Origin: an uncultured Prevotella sp. | GTDB taxonomy: Bacteria; Bacteroidota; Bacteroidia; Bacteroidales; Bacteroidaceae | NCBI GenBank assembly: GCA_900768785.1 | Contig: CAAGEG010000044.1 | Location: forward strand, 1 to 7,738 | DNA: 7,738 nt | Reading direction: 5' to 3' | Shown here: positions 1 to 7,228 of the stretch, piece after piece | How the letters are laid out: every line of letters starts with the position of its first letter | Position numbering within the stretch: the first letter of the stretch is position 1 | Notes under the pieces: model-generated | Told to the model about the DNA's origin: nothing | The model's database searches: none | What the model saw: the letters and a program-made list of their open reading frames with translations, nothing else | Made by a program: the position numbers and the translations under genes

Positions 1-21
1 CATAGACTCTGCCGTTAAATA

Positions 22-3000
22 TTATTTGTTATTTACAACAATCTTCTTGCCGTTAATCATGTATATACCGTTAGCAAGAGAGTTGATATCTGTGTTCTCA
101 TTGCCTACACATTGACCGTTGAGGTTATATATCCTGCCGTTGGCATTTGTGCGGCTGCCGATATTGTTGTCATCATCAACAGTAATTTCATATATTCCTG
201 TTGTCTCTCCGTCATCGAAACCACCATCAACTTGAATAGCCATTTGTGCTGATGCTCCTTCTATCCATGCGCGGGTTCCAATTTGTGTCTTTCCTTCAGC
301 AGAGAGCTGCTTCCAAACTCCTGTATTGTTGATGTAGAAAGACCATTGTTTTATGGGTGTACCATTGTTGTAAGAACCTACAGTCTTGAATGTTTCGTCA
401 CCAATAACATCATCAACCGTCGTCTTTGTTACCTGTACACCGTCAAATACAGGATCTGTTACATCCTGAGTAGGCTTGATTATAGCCGGTGTTCCTGCAA
501 CGAGCATCTGATGATAATGCTTCATCTGATACAGAGTCTTGGTGCTTTGGTCTATTCTGTTGAAGTGGATAACCTTTGTTCCTTCACCAAAGACTTTGTT
601 AAGCATTGCATTGCTTACGCTGAACGGCAATACTATCGATGTCCATGTGTCGGCTTTGAAGTCACGATACAAGGTTACCTTTGCTGTCTTGTTGGCATTT
701 ACTGCTGCAGTAAGTGCTGTCGTGTTATCTGCAGTCTCATAAATTTTCACGTCTTGGCGGTCGAGGTCTTCTCCTGATATTGTCGGAATAAATCCGAAAC
801 CGCGAATGGCAATCTTTGAACGATCAGAGTAGAAGAAGTATGTCTTACCTGCCTTAACAGGGAATACATATCTTACAGATGCCGCACTTACCGTAGCGTA
901 TGCGTAACTGTTTGCGTTTTCCGGACCTTTACCGAACACAGCTTCTGCATTAGCTTTATGTTGCTCATCATAGATGTTGAAAGGCTTAATGCCTGTAACA
1001 CCTGCTTCTGCTCCTGTGCCACTCAGATGTGTTTTGTAGATGTCAAAGATCTTTTCTTGTTGGGTAGAGGTAAACATTGTCTGTGTCTTACCGTCAATGG
1101 TCTCTCCCTTTTCGCTGAAACCACCGCTAACATAGTCTTTCCAGTGAGAGTCAAGAATACCGTTTGACTTTGTCTTCTTTTCGTCAATAGGTTGTGTTAT
1201 ACCTGCCTCGTCAACGAGATATACAGGACGCATGGTGATGAAGTGACGGCTGAAATAGTCGGTTGAGCTTATCTTTCTGTCGTAAACGACACCACCGTTC
1301 TGGAATACATAGATATAGAGATTTCCGTCACGTTCAGGTTCAAACTTCATATATGTACCCTTAGCAGGCAGTTTGAATGTACGCTCGTGAGTTTTTGGCA
1401 ATGCTTCGTTTTCGTGAACAATAGCTGCACTGACTTCATCAAAGATATCAGTAGATGTAGATAAGTCGTATTCACCAACACCGTCAACTTTCGCACCTTC
1501 GTTAGGAGCATCGTTAGCACCGTTAGGACTGTCCTTCCATGTTGTCTTTGACTCGTCGTCGGCATTGTTGATGCCACCGAATGTTGCTGTGATAAACTCA
1601 ACACCGTTTTCAGAATCTGTTGTTTTGTTGATTATAGTTTCTGACTTACCATCGTTCTTTCCCCCCAGTGTACCCTCGGGACAAGTGATATTATTTGCTA
1701 TCCATAATTGTCCTTTGGTAGTGATATTGAACTTACATGATGCAACCTCACTTACAGAACCTTCATTACCGACAGCCATTACCTTAACTGTTGCAGAGGC
1801 AACGAGAGAGAACGGATCGCTATAAGCGTTGGCACGACCTGTAGGCTCAGAACCGTCAAGTGTGTAATAGAGTGTGTATGTGACACCTTCGTTTGCTTCT
1901 GTCTTCAACGCAATCTTGCTGCTTGTGTTGATATTTACTGTACTGCCATCATAGTGTGTACCTGCTCCCTCACCTGTAACCACGAAGTAGGGTTGTGTGA
2001 AATGAGCACCATTATAGTTGTAGCGATAAGTAACCACATCACTCTTGTTGCCGTCAGGATCTACTGCAATGGCACGGATAATAGCTGATTGGTCAAGTTT
2101 TATCTTATTAAGACCGTCATACTTTTTATCAGCTGTCGTTACAACATCGCTGGCAGAGTTGATGGTATAGTAAACAACAGTACCGTCAGTAGCACCGGGG
2201 ATGGTTGCCTCAACAGACAAATATCCACCCATCTTTGTATAGCTCGGGTCTTCCTTGAAATTTGTATCGTCTTTAGTAAAGACATAGGTGTTATCAGCAC
2301 CTGCTAAACCCGGTGTGAGAACGGGCTCAGGAACATCTACATATTTGTAAGTATATATAACTTCAGTGATAGAAGATACATTGTCCGCTTTCGGATTACC
2401 ATTTGGGTCAATCTCATATGTTATTGCCTTTACATGATAAATGCAATTTCCTTCTATGTTTTCCGGAGCTTCTATTGTGATGCTTGCGCTTTTGCCGCCT
2501 GAAACTTCCGTTCCCTCTGTTGTGCTCGGAGTAAGCGCAGTTTCACCTTCTTTATATACAACATATCGTGTCTCATATTTTGCAGTCGCAGTATTTGCCG
2601 GAGCTGTTACTGTAGCGTTGAATGCTTCACTATAGTATTTGCTGTCAGGACTGATTGTCGGCGGAACGGCTTTGTCGGCATCTGTTATACTTATACTATA
2701 AGAACCTGTTGCTTCTGCAAAATTGTCGGTCTTGCCTGATTTGATAGTTATTACAACGGTACCGGTCTTTCCTGTTAAGGTTACATCTCCCGTTGTCTCG
2801 TTGACAGTAGCAATTTCGGTATTGCTTGATAAGAATCTTACGCTGTTAAGCCATTCGCTGTCTGTAACTTTAGACTGTATAGCATTACCACTATCGTCTG
2901 TATCGCTATAAGTATATGTTATAGCCGGTTCTGTAAAGCCATAGTTATTTTCTTGGGTTTTATCCGATATCTCTATCTGCTGATAAGACGGATTAGCGTT

Positions 3001-5799
3001 GATATTAACCGGAGTACGTGGTGGTATATAATAATATCCCAGAACATTTGATACTTTATCGCTGATAATGCCATCTACAATTTGGTAACCGCTCAGGTAA
3101 CGCAATTTCTTAGCACTTGAGGTGTAAACTACTGAAGAGTAAACACCGACAGAACCTTCACCTCTTGATGCTGTAAGCTCATTGAGTATTTGTTGTGCAC
3201 TATAGCCGCCGGATTCAGAACTGAATTTACCATAAACGATACATGTGCTCTCACCCTTCAAAGCTACAGCTTCGTCGGTTGTATAGTGTATGGTCTTTGT
3301 CGCTACGTTTGCATCGCTACCGCTTATGTTCTTATCTGCTTCGTCATATACGTTGCTTGACATAATTACCGGAGCTGCAGGAATAGCTTTGTGGTCTATC
3401 AACTTGAATGTCTTTTCTGTTGAGTAAACAACAGTTGCATCTGATGTATTATAAACATTTACGCGTACACGTATTGAATTGTCTCCGTTTGTGTCAACAA
3501 GAGGAATACCGCGCAGATATGTAATGTTTGCGCTGTTGTTCAAGTTATACCAACCGTTGCTTGCATGTTTACTTGGCAGAGCCATTGCCTTGTTATCTGC
3601 TGATGTGTTGAAAACAATAGCATATGGATCGGTATTGAAATCACAATCTTCTATTGTGAAGTTCTTTAATTGCAATTTTATAACCTGATTCTTCTTGAAC
3701 TCATTTTCGAAAGGCAACGCTACAGCAGGTGTTTTGTCGTCTTCTGTAACAATAATAGTATATGTTGCAGAAGATGAGTTGTATGTCTCATTACCGCTCC
3801 ATGTAGCTGTTATCACTGCTGTTCCGCCTTTTGCTCCGGTAGCGATAGTGATAACACCGCTTTCGCTTACTGTAGCAATGGCTTCGTTGCTTGATTTGTA
3901 TGTTACTGTTCCTCCTGTCGCTGTGGCGGGAAGTGTAAATGTCGGGAATGTGAGTGCGGCGGCTTCTGTTGGATTAACGAAATCTCCGCTAACTACAACG
4001 TCGCCTCTCTTCCAGTTGAAACTTTCTGTAAGAATAGGTTTACCTGTAACGGTAACAGCGATGTGTGCAGTTCCGCTACCATAATTTTCATTTGCGTTAG
4101 ATGTGACTGTTATAGTAGCTGTACCTGTTGCGACAAGTTGTATTTTGTTTTCTGCGGTTATTTTTGCTACACTCTCATCGTTTGAAGTATAAGTGTATGT
4201 CAAGTCTGATATAGTCGTTCCTTCACTGTTTGTTGCTGTAACGGTAGGCATATCTATGGTCGTACCTTCTGCTCCTGTGACGCTTGTCGCTGATAATGTA
4301 AGTGTCGGTACAGGCAGTGCATTAACAGTCAATTTATATGATGCAGATGCAGAAGCGTAATTTTCATTACCTGCAAATGTTGCTGTTATTGTTGCTTCAC
4401 CGACATTAAGAAGTGTAAGTGTTGATGTTTCTTCACTTATGGTTGCAATATTGTCGTTATCAATGCTGTATGTAATAGCGTTCTTTATGGCTTTTTGATC
4501 TTCCGCTGTTATAGCGTTTCCTTCTGTGTCTGTAGCTGCTATGGTTACTTCTTGTAAAGATATTTCTTTATCTTCGTAACCACTAACTTCTGCATTGGCA
4601 AATGACAGAACCGGTGTCGGCAGGGTGGTATAGAAAATCTGAATATTGGTTATACGTGCTTTGTCTGTGAATGAAATTTCTATATCCTTAGAAGTACCAA
4701 CCCATGTTCCTGTAACGTTTCCGTCATAACTGTAATTACCTACATTTGCTGTTACTGAAGTACCGCCACCTGTGCGGTCATCCTTTTTTTCTGTATATGT
4801 TATTACAACTTTTGTTATGGTTTTTTCAGAAGTAAGTGTAAGTTTACCGCTTGTTGTTGAGAAGTTATAAAATCCTTTAGAATATGAGCCACCACCAATG
4901 GTAATACCGTCTATTGTCGTTCCCGGATTGCTTTTTGTAAAATCAAAAGTAGTAGATCCTGACGGTGTCTCCGGCTCTGCAGGATTTACCGTAACGCTGA
5001 AAGTAGGAGCTGTTTTAGGTGCTGTATATTCACTTTCTTTAAGAGATGTTATCGTAGCTGTAACAGTAGCTGTTCCGGCTGCTGTTGTTGAGATTGTCTT
5101 ATCTGTTTCATTAGCAATATCATTGTTTGTTGACTTATAAGTAACAGAATAGTCTTTGTCTTTTTCCAAAGTTTTCTCACCGGCTTTTACTGTAAGTGTA
5201 GGCCATGATGCCGTTTCTCCCACTGTGGCAGTAACGCTCGCGGGGCTAAACTCCGCCGTCATAGCAACAGGAGTAGGGTCACTACCACCACCGGAGGTGG
5301 TATATGTAACAGTGATACTTACAATATCAGTTCTGTTAGTACCTGTGGTTATCTTAAATGTTTTAGATGTAATATCTGTTGCATCTGTTGTCCATTCTGC
5401 TGTAGCATTAGTTCCTGCTGTATTAACGCTTATATCATTTGTTCCATCTTTAAATTCTGCAGGAATATTTGTATTACCGTCAAACGTAAAACCTATTTTC
5501 TTAATGTAGATGCCTGTTGAATTCGTTTTGACAGTAAGATTACAGGTTTTATTGTCTTTTGTAATTTCTAATCGCGAAGATTTAAAAGTTGCATTTGCAT
5601 CGAATGAAATAGAAAAATTAGTTCCATTTCCATTTGTTGTGGAATTTAATGTAATTGTTTCTGGTTCATCCGCCGCCCAAGTGGCAGATGTTGTCATGGC
5701 GGTAAATAGCAGCATGACCAATCTAAGCATGAGCCATTTACGTTGCGAAGCGGAGTCACCTGTGACTCGCCTTGCGAGTGAAGTTAAACTTCTCATCAT
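22..5799 (-). CDS. Large secreted modular protein with Ig-like and chitobiase-C-like domains and a C-terminal sorting-type tail
   Basis: Complete 1925-residue ORF from ATG (5799) to TAA (22). Residues 1-42 form a signal peptide: basic n-region, hydrophobic LRLVMLLFTAMTTSA, likely cleavage near A42/A43. Residues 44-170 and 280-392 look like two related beta-sandwich, possibly carbohydrate-binding, modules. Ig-like (Big_2-type) domains lie at about 176-273, 395-494, 497-587, 588-686 and 950-1040. Chitobiase-C-like modules lie at about 805-925, 1045-1155 and 1155-1360; the clearest signature is YYTLDGSEPT (1311-1320). Residues 1365-1870 have no domain I can name, except a segment with WTSIVLPFSVS (1719-1729) and MLVAGTPAIIKP (1765-1776), common in large exported Bacteroidales proteins. 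The tail (1888-1924; GRIYNLNGQCVG, NGIYMINGKK) resembles a type IX secretion sorting domain. No lipobox, transmembrane anchor or catalytic motif is seen, so a secreted or surface binding/adhesin role is inferred. The start is supported by A-rich DNA just upstream and an in-frame stop before it. M24 (5730) is an alternative start with a more ordinary signal peptide. The reading frame and modular order are certain; the function is not. Confidence 0.93.
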   Translation of the reverse strand: MMRSLTSLARRVTGDSASQRKWLMLRLVMLLFTAMTTSATWAADEPETITLNSTTNGNGTNFSISFDANATFKSSRLEITKDNKTCNLTVKTNSTGIYIKKIGFTFDGNTNIPAEFKDGTNDISVNTAGTNATAEWTTDATDITSKTFKITTGTNRTDIVSITVTYTTSGGGSDPTPVAMTAEFSPASVTATVGETASWPTLTVKAGEKTLEKDKDYSVTYKSTNNDIANETDKTISTTAAGTATVTATITSLKESEYTAPKTAPTFSVTVNPAEPETPSGSTTFDFTKSNPGTTIDGITIGGGSYSKGFYNFSTTSGKLTLTSEKTITKVVITYTEKKDDRTGGGTSVTANVGNYSYDGNVTGTWVGTSKDIEISFTDKARITNIQIFYTTLPTPVLSFANAEVSGYEDKEISLQEVTIAATDTEGNAITAEDQKAIKNAITYSIDNDNIATISEETSTLTLLNVGEATITATFAGNENYASASASYKLTVNALPVPTLTLSATSVTGAEGTTIDMPTVTATNSEGTTISDLTYTYTSNDESVAKITAENKIQLVATGTATITVTSNANENYGSGTAHIAVTVTGKPILTESFNWKRGDVVVSGDFVNPTEAAALTFPTFTLPATATGGTVTYKSSNEAIATVSESGVITIATGAKGGTAVITATWSGNETYNSSSATYTIIVTEDDKTPAVALPFENEFKKNQVIKLQLKNFTIEDCDFNTDPYAIVFNTSADNKAMALPSKHASNGWYNLNNSANITYLRGIPLVDTNGDNSIRVRVNVYNTSDATVVYSTEKTFKLIDHKAIPAAPVIMSSNVYDEADKNISGSDANVATKTIHYTTDEAVALKGESTCIVYGKFSSESGGYSAQQILNELTASRGEGSVGVYSSVVYTSSAKKLRYLSGYQIVDGIISDKVSNVLGYYYIPPRTPVNINANPSYQQIEISDKTQENNYGFTEPAITYTYSDTDDSGNAIQSKVTDSEWLNSVRFLSSNTEIATVNETTGDVTLTGKTGTVVITIKSGKTDNFAEATGSYSISITDADKAVPPTISPDSKYYSEAFNATVTAPANTATAKYETRYVVYKEGETALTPSTTEGTEVSGGKSASITIEAPENIEGNCIYHVKAITYEIDPNGNPKADNVSSITEVIYTYKYVDVPEPVLTPGLAGADNTYVFTKDDTNFKEDPSYTKMGGYLSVEATIPGATDGTVVYYTINSASDVVTTADKKYDGLNKIKLDQSAIIRAIAVDPDGNKSDVVTYRYNYNGAHFTQPYFVVTGEGAGTHYDGSTVNINTSSKIALKTEANEGVTYTLYYTLDGSEPTGRANAYSDPFSLVASATVKVMAVGNEGSVSEVASCKFNITTKGQLWIANNITCPEGTLGGKNDGKSETIINKTTDSENGVEFITATFGGINNADDESKTTWKDSPNGANDAPNEGAKVDGVGEYDLSTSTDIFDEVSAAIVHENEALPKTHERTFKLPAKGTYMKFEPERDGNLYIYVFQNGGVVYDRKISSTDYFSRHFITMRPVYLVDEAGITQPIDEKKTKSNGILDSHWKDYVSGGFSEKGETIDGKTQTMFTSTQQEKIFDIYKTHLSGTGAEAGVTGIKPFNIYDEQHKANAEAVFGKGPENANSYAYATVSAASVRYVFPVKAGKTYFFYSDRSKIAIRGFGFIPTISGEDLDRQDVKIYETADNTTALTAAVNANKTAKVTLYRDFKADTWTSIVLPFSVSNAMLNKVFGEGTKVIHFNRIDQSTKTLYQMKHYHQMLVAGTPAIIKPTQDVTDPVFDGVQVTKTTVDDVIGDETFKTVGSYNNGTPIKQWSFYINNTGVWKQLSAEGKTQIGTRAWIEGASAQMAIQVDGGFDDGETTGIYEITVDDDNNIGSRTNANGRIYNLNGQCVGNENTDINSLANGIYMINGKKIVVNNK
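5741..5779 (-). other. Strong hairpin inside the signal-peptide coding region
   Basis: A perfect inverted repeat GAGTCAC-CT-GTGACTC spans 5753-5768. On the minus strand it extends outward, after one bulge, through four more pairs, a mismatch and two further pairs. It covers roughly codons 9-19 of the large gene and is locally GC-rich inside an AT-rich gene. If translation starts at M24 it would lie in the untranslated leader instead. A role in translation control is inference. Confidence 0.5.
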
Positions 5800-5820
5800 C
5801 CTATTTGTATTTGTTTGTTA
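5800..5820 (-). promoter_or_regulatory. A-rich translation initiation region of the large gene
   Basis: Read on the minus strand, the bases before the double ATG (5799 and 5796) are almost all A with a few C and T, ending in AATAGG. This fits Bacteroidota initiation sites, which rely on A-rich leaders more than on Shine-Dalgarno pairing. The AGG touches the first ATG and sits 3 bases from the second, so either could be used. Confidence 0.45.
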
Positions 5821-5951
5821 ATATTATTGTTTGTTTTTTTCTTTATTGCGATGTTTTAGTTTCAAGCAGTGCTTATACCTTCGCTTATACATATTTATTA
5901 TGTTCGCTCAGATATGTTTACTCATAATCGTTGTTGATTTGAGTTTGACAT

Positions 5952-5978
5952 AAGGGCGTATCATAAAGATACACCCTT
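5952..5978 (-). other. Leader hairpin, 11-bp stem
   Basis: The two arms (5952-5962 and 5968-5978) pair around a 5-base loop. Read as minus-strand RNA all 11 positions pair, one of them as G-U. Read as plus-strand RNA the same position is a C-A mismatch. This suggests, without proving, that the structure works in the minus transcript, the leader of the large gene. No T-run follows on the minus strand, so it does not look like an intrinsic terminator there. Function unknown. Confidence 0.5.
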
Positions 5979-6018
5979 TGTTGTTTATTAAAATATATAA
6001 TTAATGTTTTAGAGTCTA

Positions 6019-6050
6019 TCCCCCTTTTAATTAATTCTAAGATCGGGGGA
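6019..6050. other. Inverted repeat TCCCCC / GGGGGA
   Basis: Six-base perfect arms (6019-6024 and 6045-6050) enclose a 20-base AT-rich loop. They stand out because the surrounding DNA is almost entirely A and T. The site falls inside the proposed long leader of the large gene. It could be an RNA stem or a protein-binding site; neither can be shown from sequence. Confidence 0.35.
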
Positions 6051-6056
6051 GATTGC

Positions 6057-6091
6057 TTATTAGTTTATTTTAATTGGTTATTAGTTTATTT
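6057..6091. repeat. Pair of 14-bp direct repeats, 21 bp apart
   Basis: TTATTAGTTTATTT occurs at 6057-6070 and again exactly at 6078-6091. The similarity extends to the left of each copy (ATTG before one mismatch). A spacing of 21 bp places both copies on the same face of the helix. They lie downstream of the candidate promoter at 6126-6156, within the predicted transcribed leader of the large gene. Confidence 0.55.
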
Positions 6092-6125
6092 ATAGTTTCT
6101 TAATATGTTAACAGATATATTCGTG

Positions 6126-6156
6126 CAAATATAGTCCTTTTTAATATATCATAAAA
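6126..6156 (-). promoter_or_regulatory. Candidate promoter of the large gene
   Basis: The minus strand carries TATATTTG (6133 to 6126), an exact match to the Bacteroidota -7 box TAnnTTTG. A TTTT element (6156 to 6153) lies 19 bases upstream of it, a three-of-four match to the TTTG -33 box. Transcription would begin near 6119, giving a leader of about 320 bases before the ATG at 5799. No better -7 box is seen nearer to the gene. The -33 element overlaps a small palindrome (AAAAC/GTTTT). Confidence 0.5.
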
Positions 6157-6192
6157 CCTAAGTTTTTATAAATTAATATCATTTGGCTTTTC

Positions 6193-6200
6193 GGGGGGGG
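6193..6200. repeat. Run of eight G
   Basis: Eight consecutive G on the plus strand, in AT-rich noncoding DNA, 37 bases upstream of the -33 element proposed for the large gene. It is long enough to slip during replication. No ORF crosses it, so any effect would be on transcription. Confidence 0.6.
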
Positions 6201-6254
6201 TATTTAACCTCTATTAACGCTGTTCGGGCAAACGAAGTCTCTATATGAGCAGCC

Positions 6255-6369
6255 TTATCGTTCCTGCCATTCTTAATGTTCCTGCCGTCCTTAACGTTCT
6301 TATCGTTCTTAACGCTTTATCGTTCCTATCATCCTTAATGTCCTTAACGCTTTAACGTTCGCAACGTTC
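6255..6369. repeat. Degenerate 9-base tandem repeat array (3' side of the four-helix gene)
   Basis: About thirteen tandem units of 9 bases (two of them 8) follow one another without a gap. The commonest plus-strand forms are TTAACGTTC, TTATCGTTC, TTAATGTTC and CTGCCRTYC. Units with TTA at the start alternate irregularly with CTG-type units. Looser relatives continue left to about 6214 (TTAACGCTG). The array starts just beyond the 3' end of the four-helix gene and is in the same orientation as the shorter array at 7184-7228. The drift among units argues for an old array rather than a recent expansion. Confidence 0.8.
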
Positions 6370-6388
6370 TTGTCGGCGTTGCTGACAA
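6370..6388. other. Hairpin immediately after the four-helix gene stop
   Basis: TTGTCGGC-GTT-GCTGACAA forms an 8-base-pair stem with a 3-base loop. It pairs fully on the plus strand with one G-T, and with one A-C mismatch on the minus strand. It lies between the TGA of the four-helix gene (6392) and the 9-base array. There is no T-run on the minus side, so an ordinary intrinsic terminator is not supported. It may instead be the inner boundary of the array. Confidence 0.4.
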
Positions 6389-6391
6389 CAA

Positions 6392-7153
6392 TCACTGCTT
6401 CCGGATGCTTCGGCTGCCTGTGCAACCCGTCTCTGTATATTTGCTGCAGCTCCAGAACGCATTGCCTTGGTTGCTGCCTCGCTTGGCATAGCGTTTCACC
6501 ATCGGCGCACCGCACTTCGGACACATCGGTGCTCCCTCTTCCATGCTCTGCCGGCTCTGGCTCTCGATGCGTTCTTTAGTCATGTTTTCGGCAAAACCAC
6601 CTGTCTGCTTGAATGTCGCAAGGCTGCTCTCTAAAAACTTTGTTATCATGCTATTGGCGCGATTGCAGAGTATCAGAAGCGCATTGGCACAAAAGATTAT
6701 GTCTTCATGCTCTATCCATGGGTCGAAACGCTCTTTCTGCTTGAGCACATGCTTCATCATGTCGTGCATAATGTCTTCGCCATAGTGCGGCACATCGGGC
6801 TTAATTGCCCTCAGCATGATGGCATTGGGGTCGTTGTTGCGCCAAGCCACTTGTTTGTTTGCCATGAGGATAAACGAGAAATCGTTACTCAACTCGTTGA
6901 TGCTTGCACGAGCCACGTCCACCAGCTTCATCTCTGTCTCTATCGATGTCTGATGGCGAGATACACCTTCGGCTATATTGGCTTGACCCGAACGAGCTGC
7001 CTGAGTCATCTGGTCGAACAACCTGCCACATGGGTCGTTCTTCTGATTAAGAAACCTTCGGCAGAAGCTGAATGTCCCCAACTGGATGATGCTGGCAAGC
7101 ACCCACATGTCCATATACATATATCCGGCAGTAGAACCTATCTTGACTCCCAT
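6392..7153 (-). CDS. Four-helix-bundle protein with C-terminal C4 zinc ribbon
   Basis: Complete 253-residue ORF, ATG at 7153 to TGA at 6392. Residues about 15-175 match the four-helix-bundle family first found in 23S rRNA intervening sequences and related to Avd of diversity-generating retroelements. The diagnostic stretch is FDQMTQAARSGQANIAEG (46-63), with a preceding FCRRF (30-34). After a polar linker (about 185-208) comes a topoisomerase-type zinc ribbon with C211, C214, C236 and C244 (CPKC ... FWSC ... C). All four metal ligands are present, so the protein looks intact. I recall a Bacteroidota subgroup described as having a 'four helix bundle suffix' region; this protein probably belongs there. 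A nucleic-acid-binding role fits both parts but is inferred; no substrate is known. It lies between two arrays of the same 9-base repeat, 48 bases downstream of a 46-codon ORF in the same direction, suggesting joint transcription. No reverse transcriptase or target gene of a diversity-generating system is present. Confidence 0.88.
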   Translation of the reverse strand: MGVKIGSTAGYMYMDMWVLASIIQLGTFSFCRRFLNQKNDPCGRLFDQMTQAARSGQANIAEGVSRHQTSIETEMKLVDVARASINELSNDFSFILMANKQVAWRNNDPNAIMLRAIKPDVPHYGEDIMHDMMKHVLKQKERFDPWIEHEDIIFCANALLILCNRANSMITKFLESSLATFKQTGGFAENMTKERIESQSRQSMEEGAPMCPKCGAPMVKRYAKRGSNQGNAFWSCSKYTETGCTGSRSIRKQ

Positions 7154-7183
7154 GATTGTCTTTGGTTTTTATTGATTATGTTT

Positions 7184-7228
7184 ATTTCGTTCTTTTAGTT
7201 CTTAACGTTCCTGTCGTTCTTTGCGTTC
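7184..7228. repeat. Degenerate 9-base tandem repeat array (5' side of the four-helix gene)
   Basis: Five units of 9 bases in phase, each ending in GTTC on the plus strand: ATTTCGTTC, TTTTAGTTC, TTAACGTTC, CTGTCGTTC, TTTGCGTTC. The third is identical to a unit of the array at 6255-6369, and the fourth is close to its CTGCC-type units. The array sits 30 bases upstream of the four-helix start, and its right part (7202-7228) forms the last codons and stop of the small upstream ORF. Confidence 0.75.

Noticed and set aside
1..3. Minus-strand ATG 18 bases after the large gene's stop, possible start of a further gene
   Set aside because: Only the three bases are inside the window, so nothing supports it as a real start.
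283..777. 164-codon open frame on the plus strand, antisense to the large gene
   Set aside because: It is the shadow of a 1925-codon gene with clear domains; the translation is Cys/Tyr/Leu-rich without recognisable motifs.
3695..4084. 129-codon plus-strand frame
   Set aside because: Antisense to Ig-like domains; its Val/Ser/Ala-rich sequence follows from reading Thr/Ala/Asn codons backwards.
5156..5821. Two consecutive plus-strand frames (117 and 103 codons)
   Set aside because: Antisense to the N-terminal modules and signal peptide of the large gene; no initiation signals.
6255..6369. CRISPR array
   Set aside because: Units are 9 bases, contiguous and degenerate, with no spacers.
6309..6524. 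71-codon minus-strand frame ending in the 9-base array
   Set aside because: Overlaps the zinc-ribbon codons in another frame and has no family-like features; it is open partly because of the repeat.
6707..7198. 163-codon plus-strand frame opposite the four-helix gene
   Set aside because: The minus-strand frame has the family signature and all four zinc ligands; this one is a His/Cys-rich mirror.
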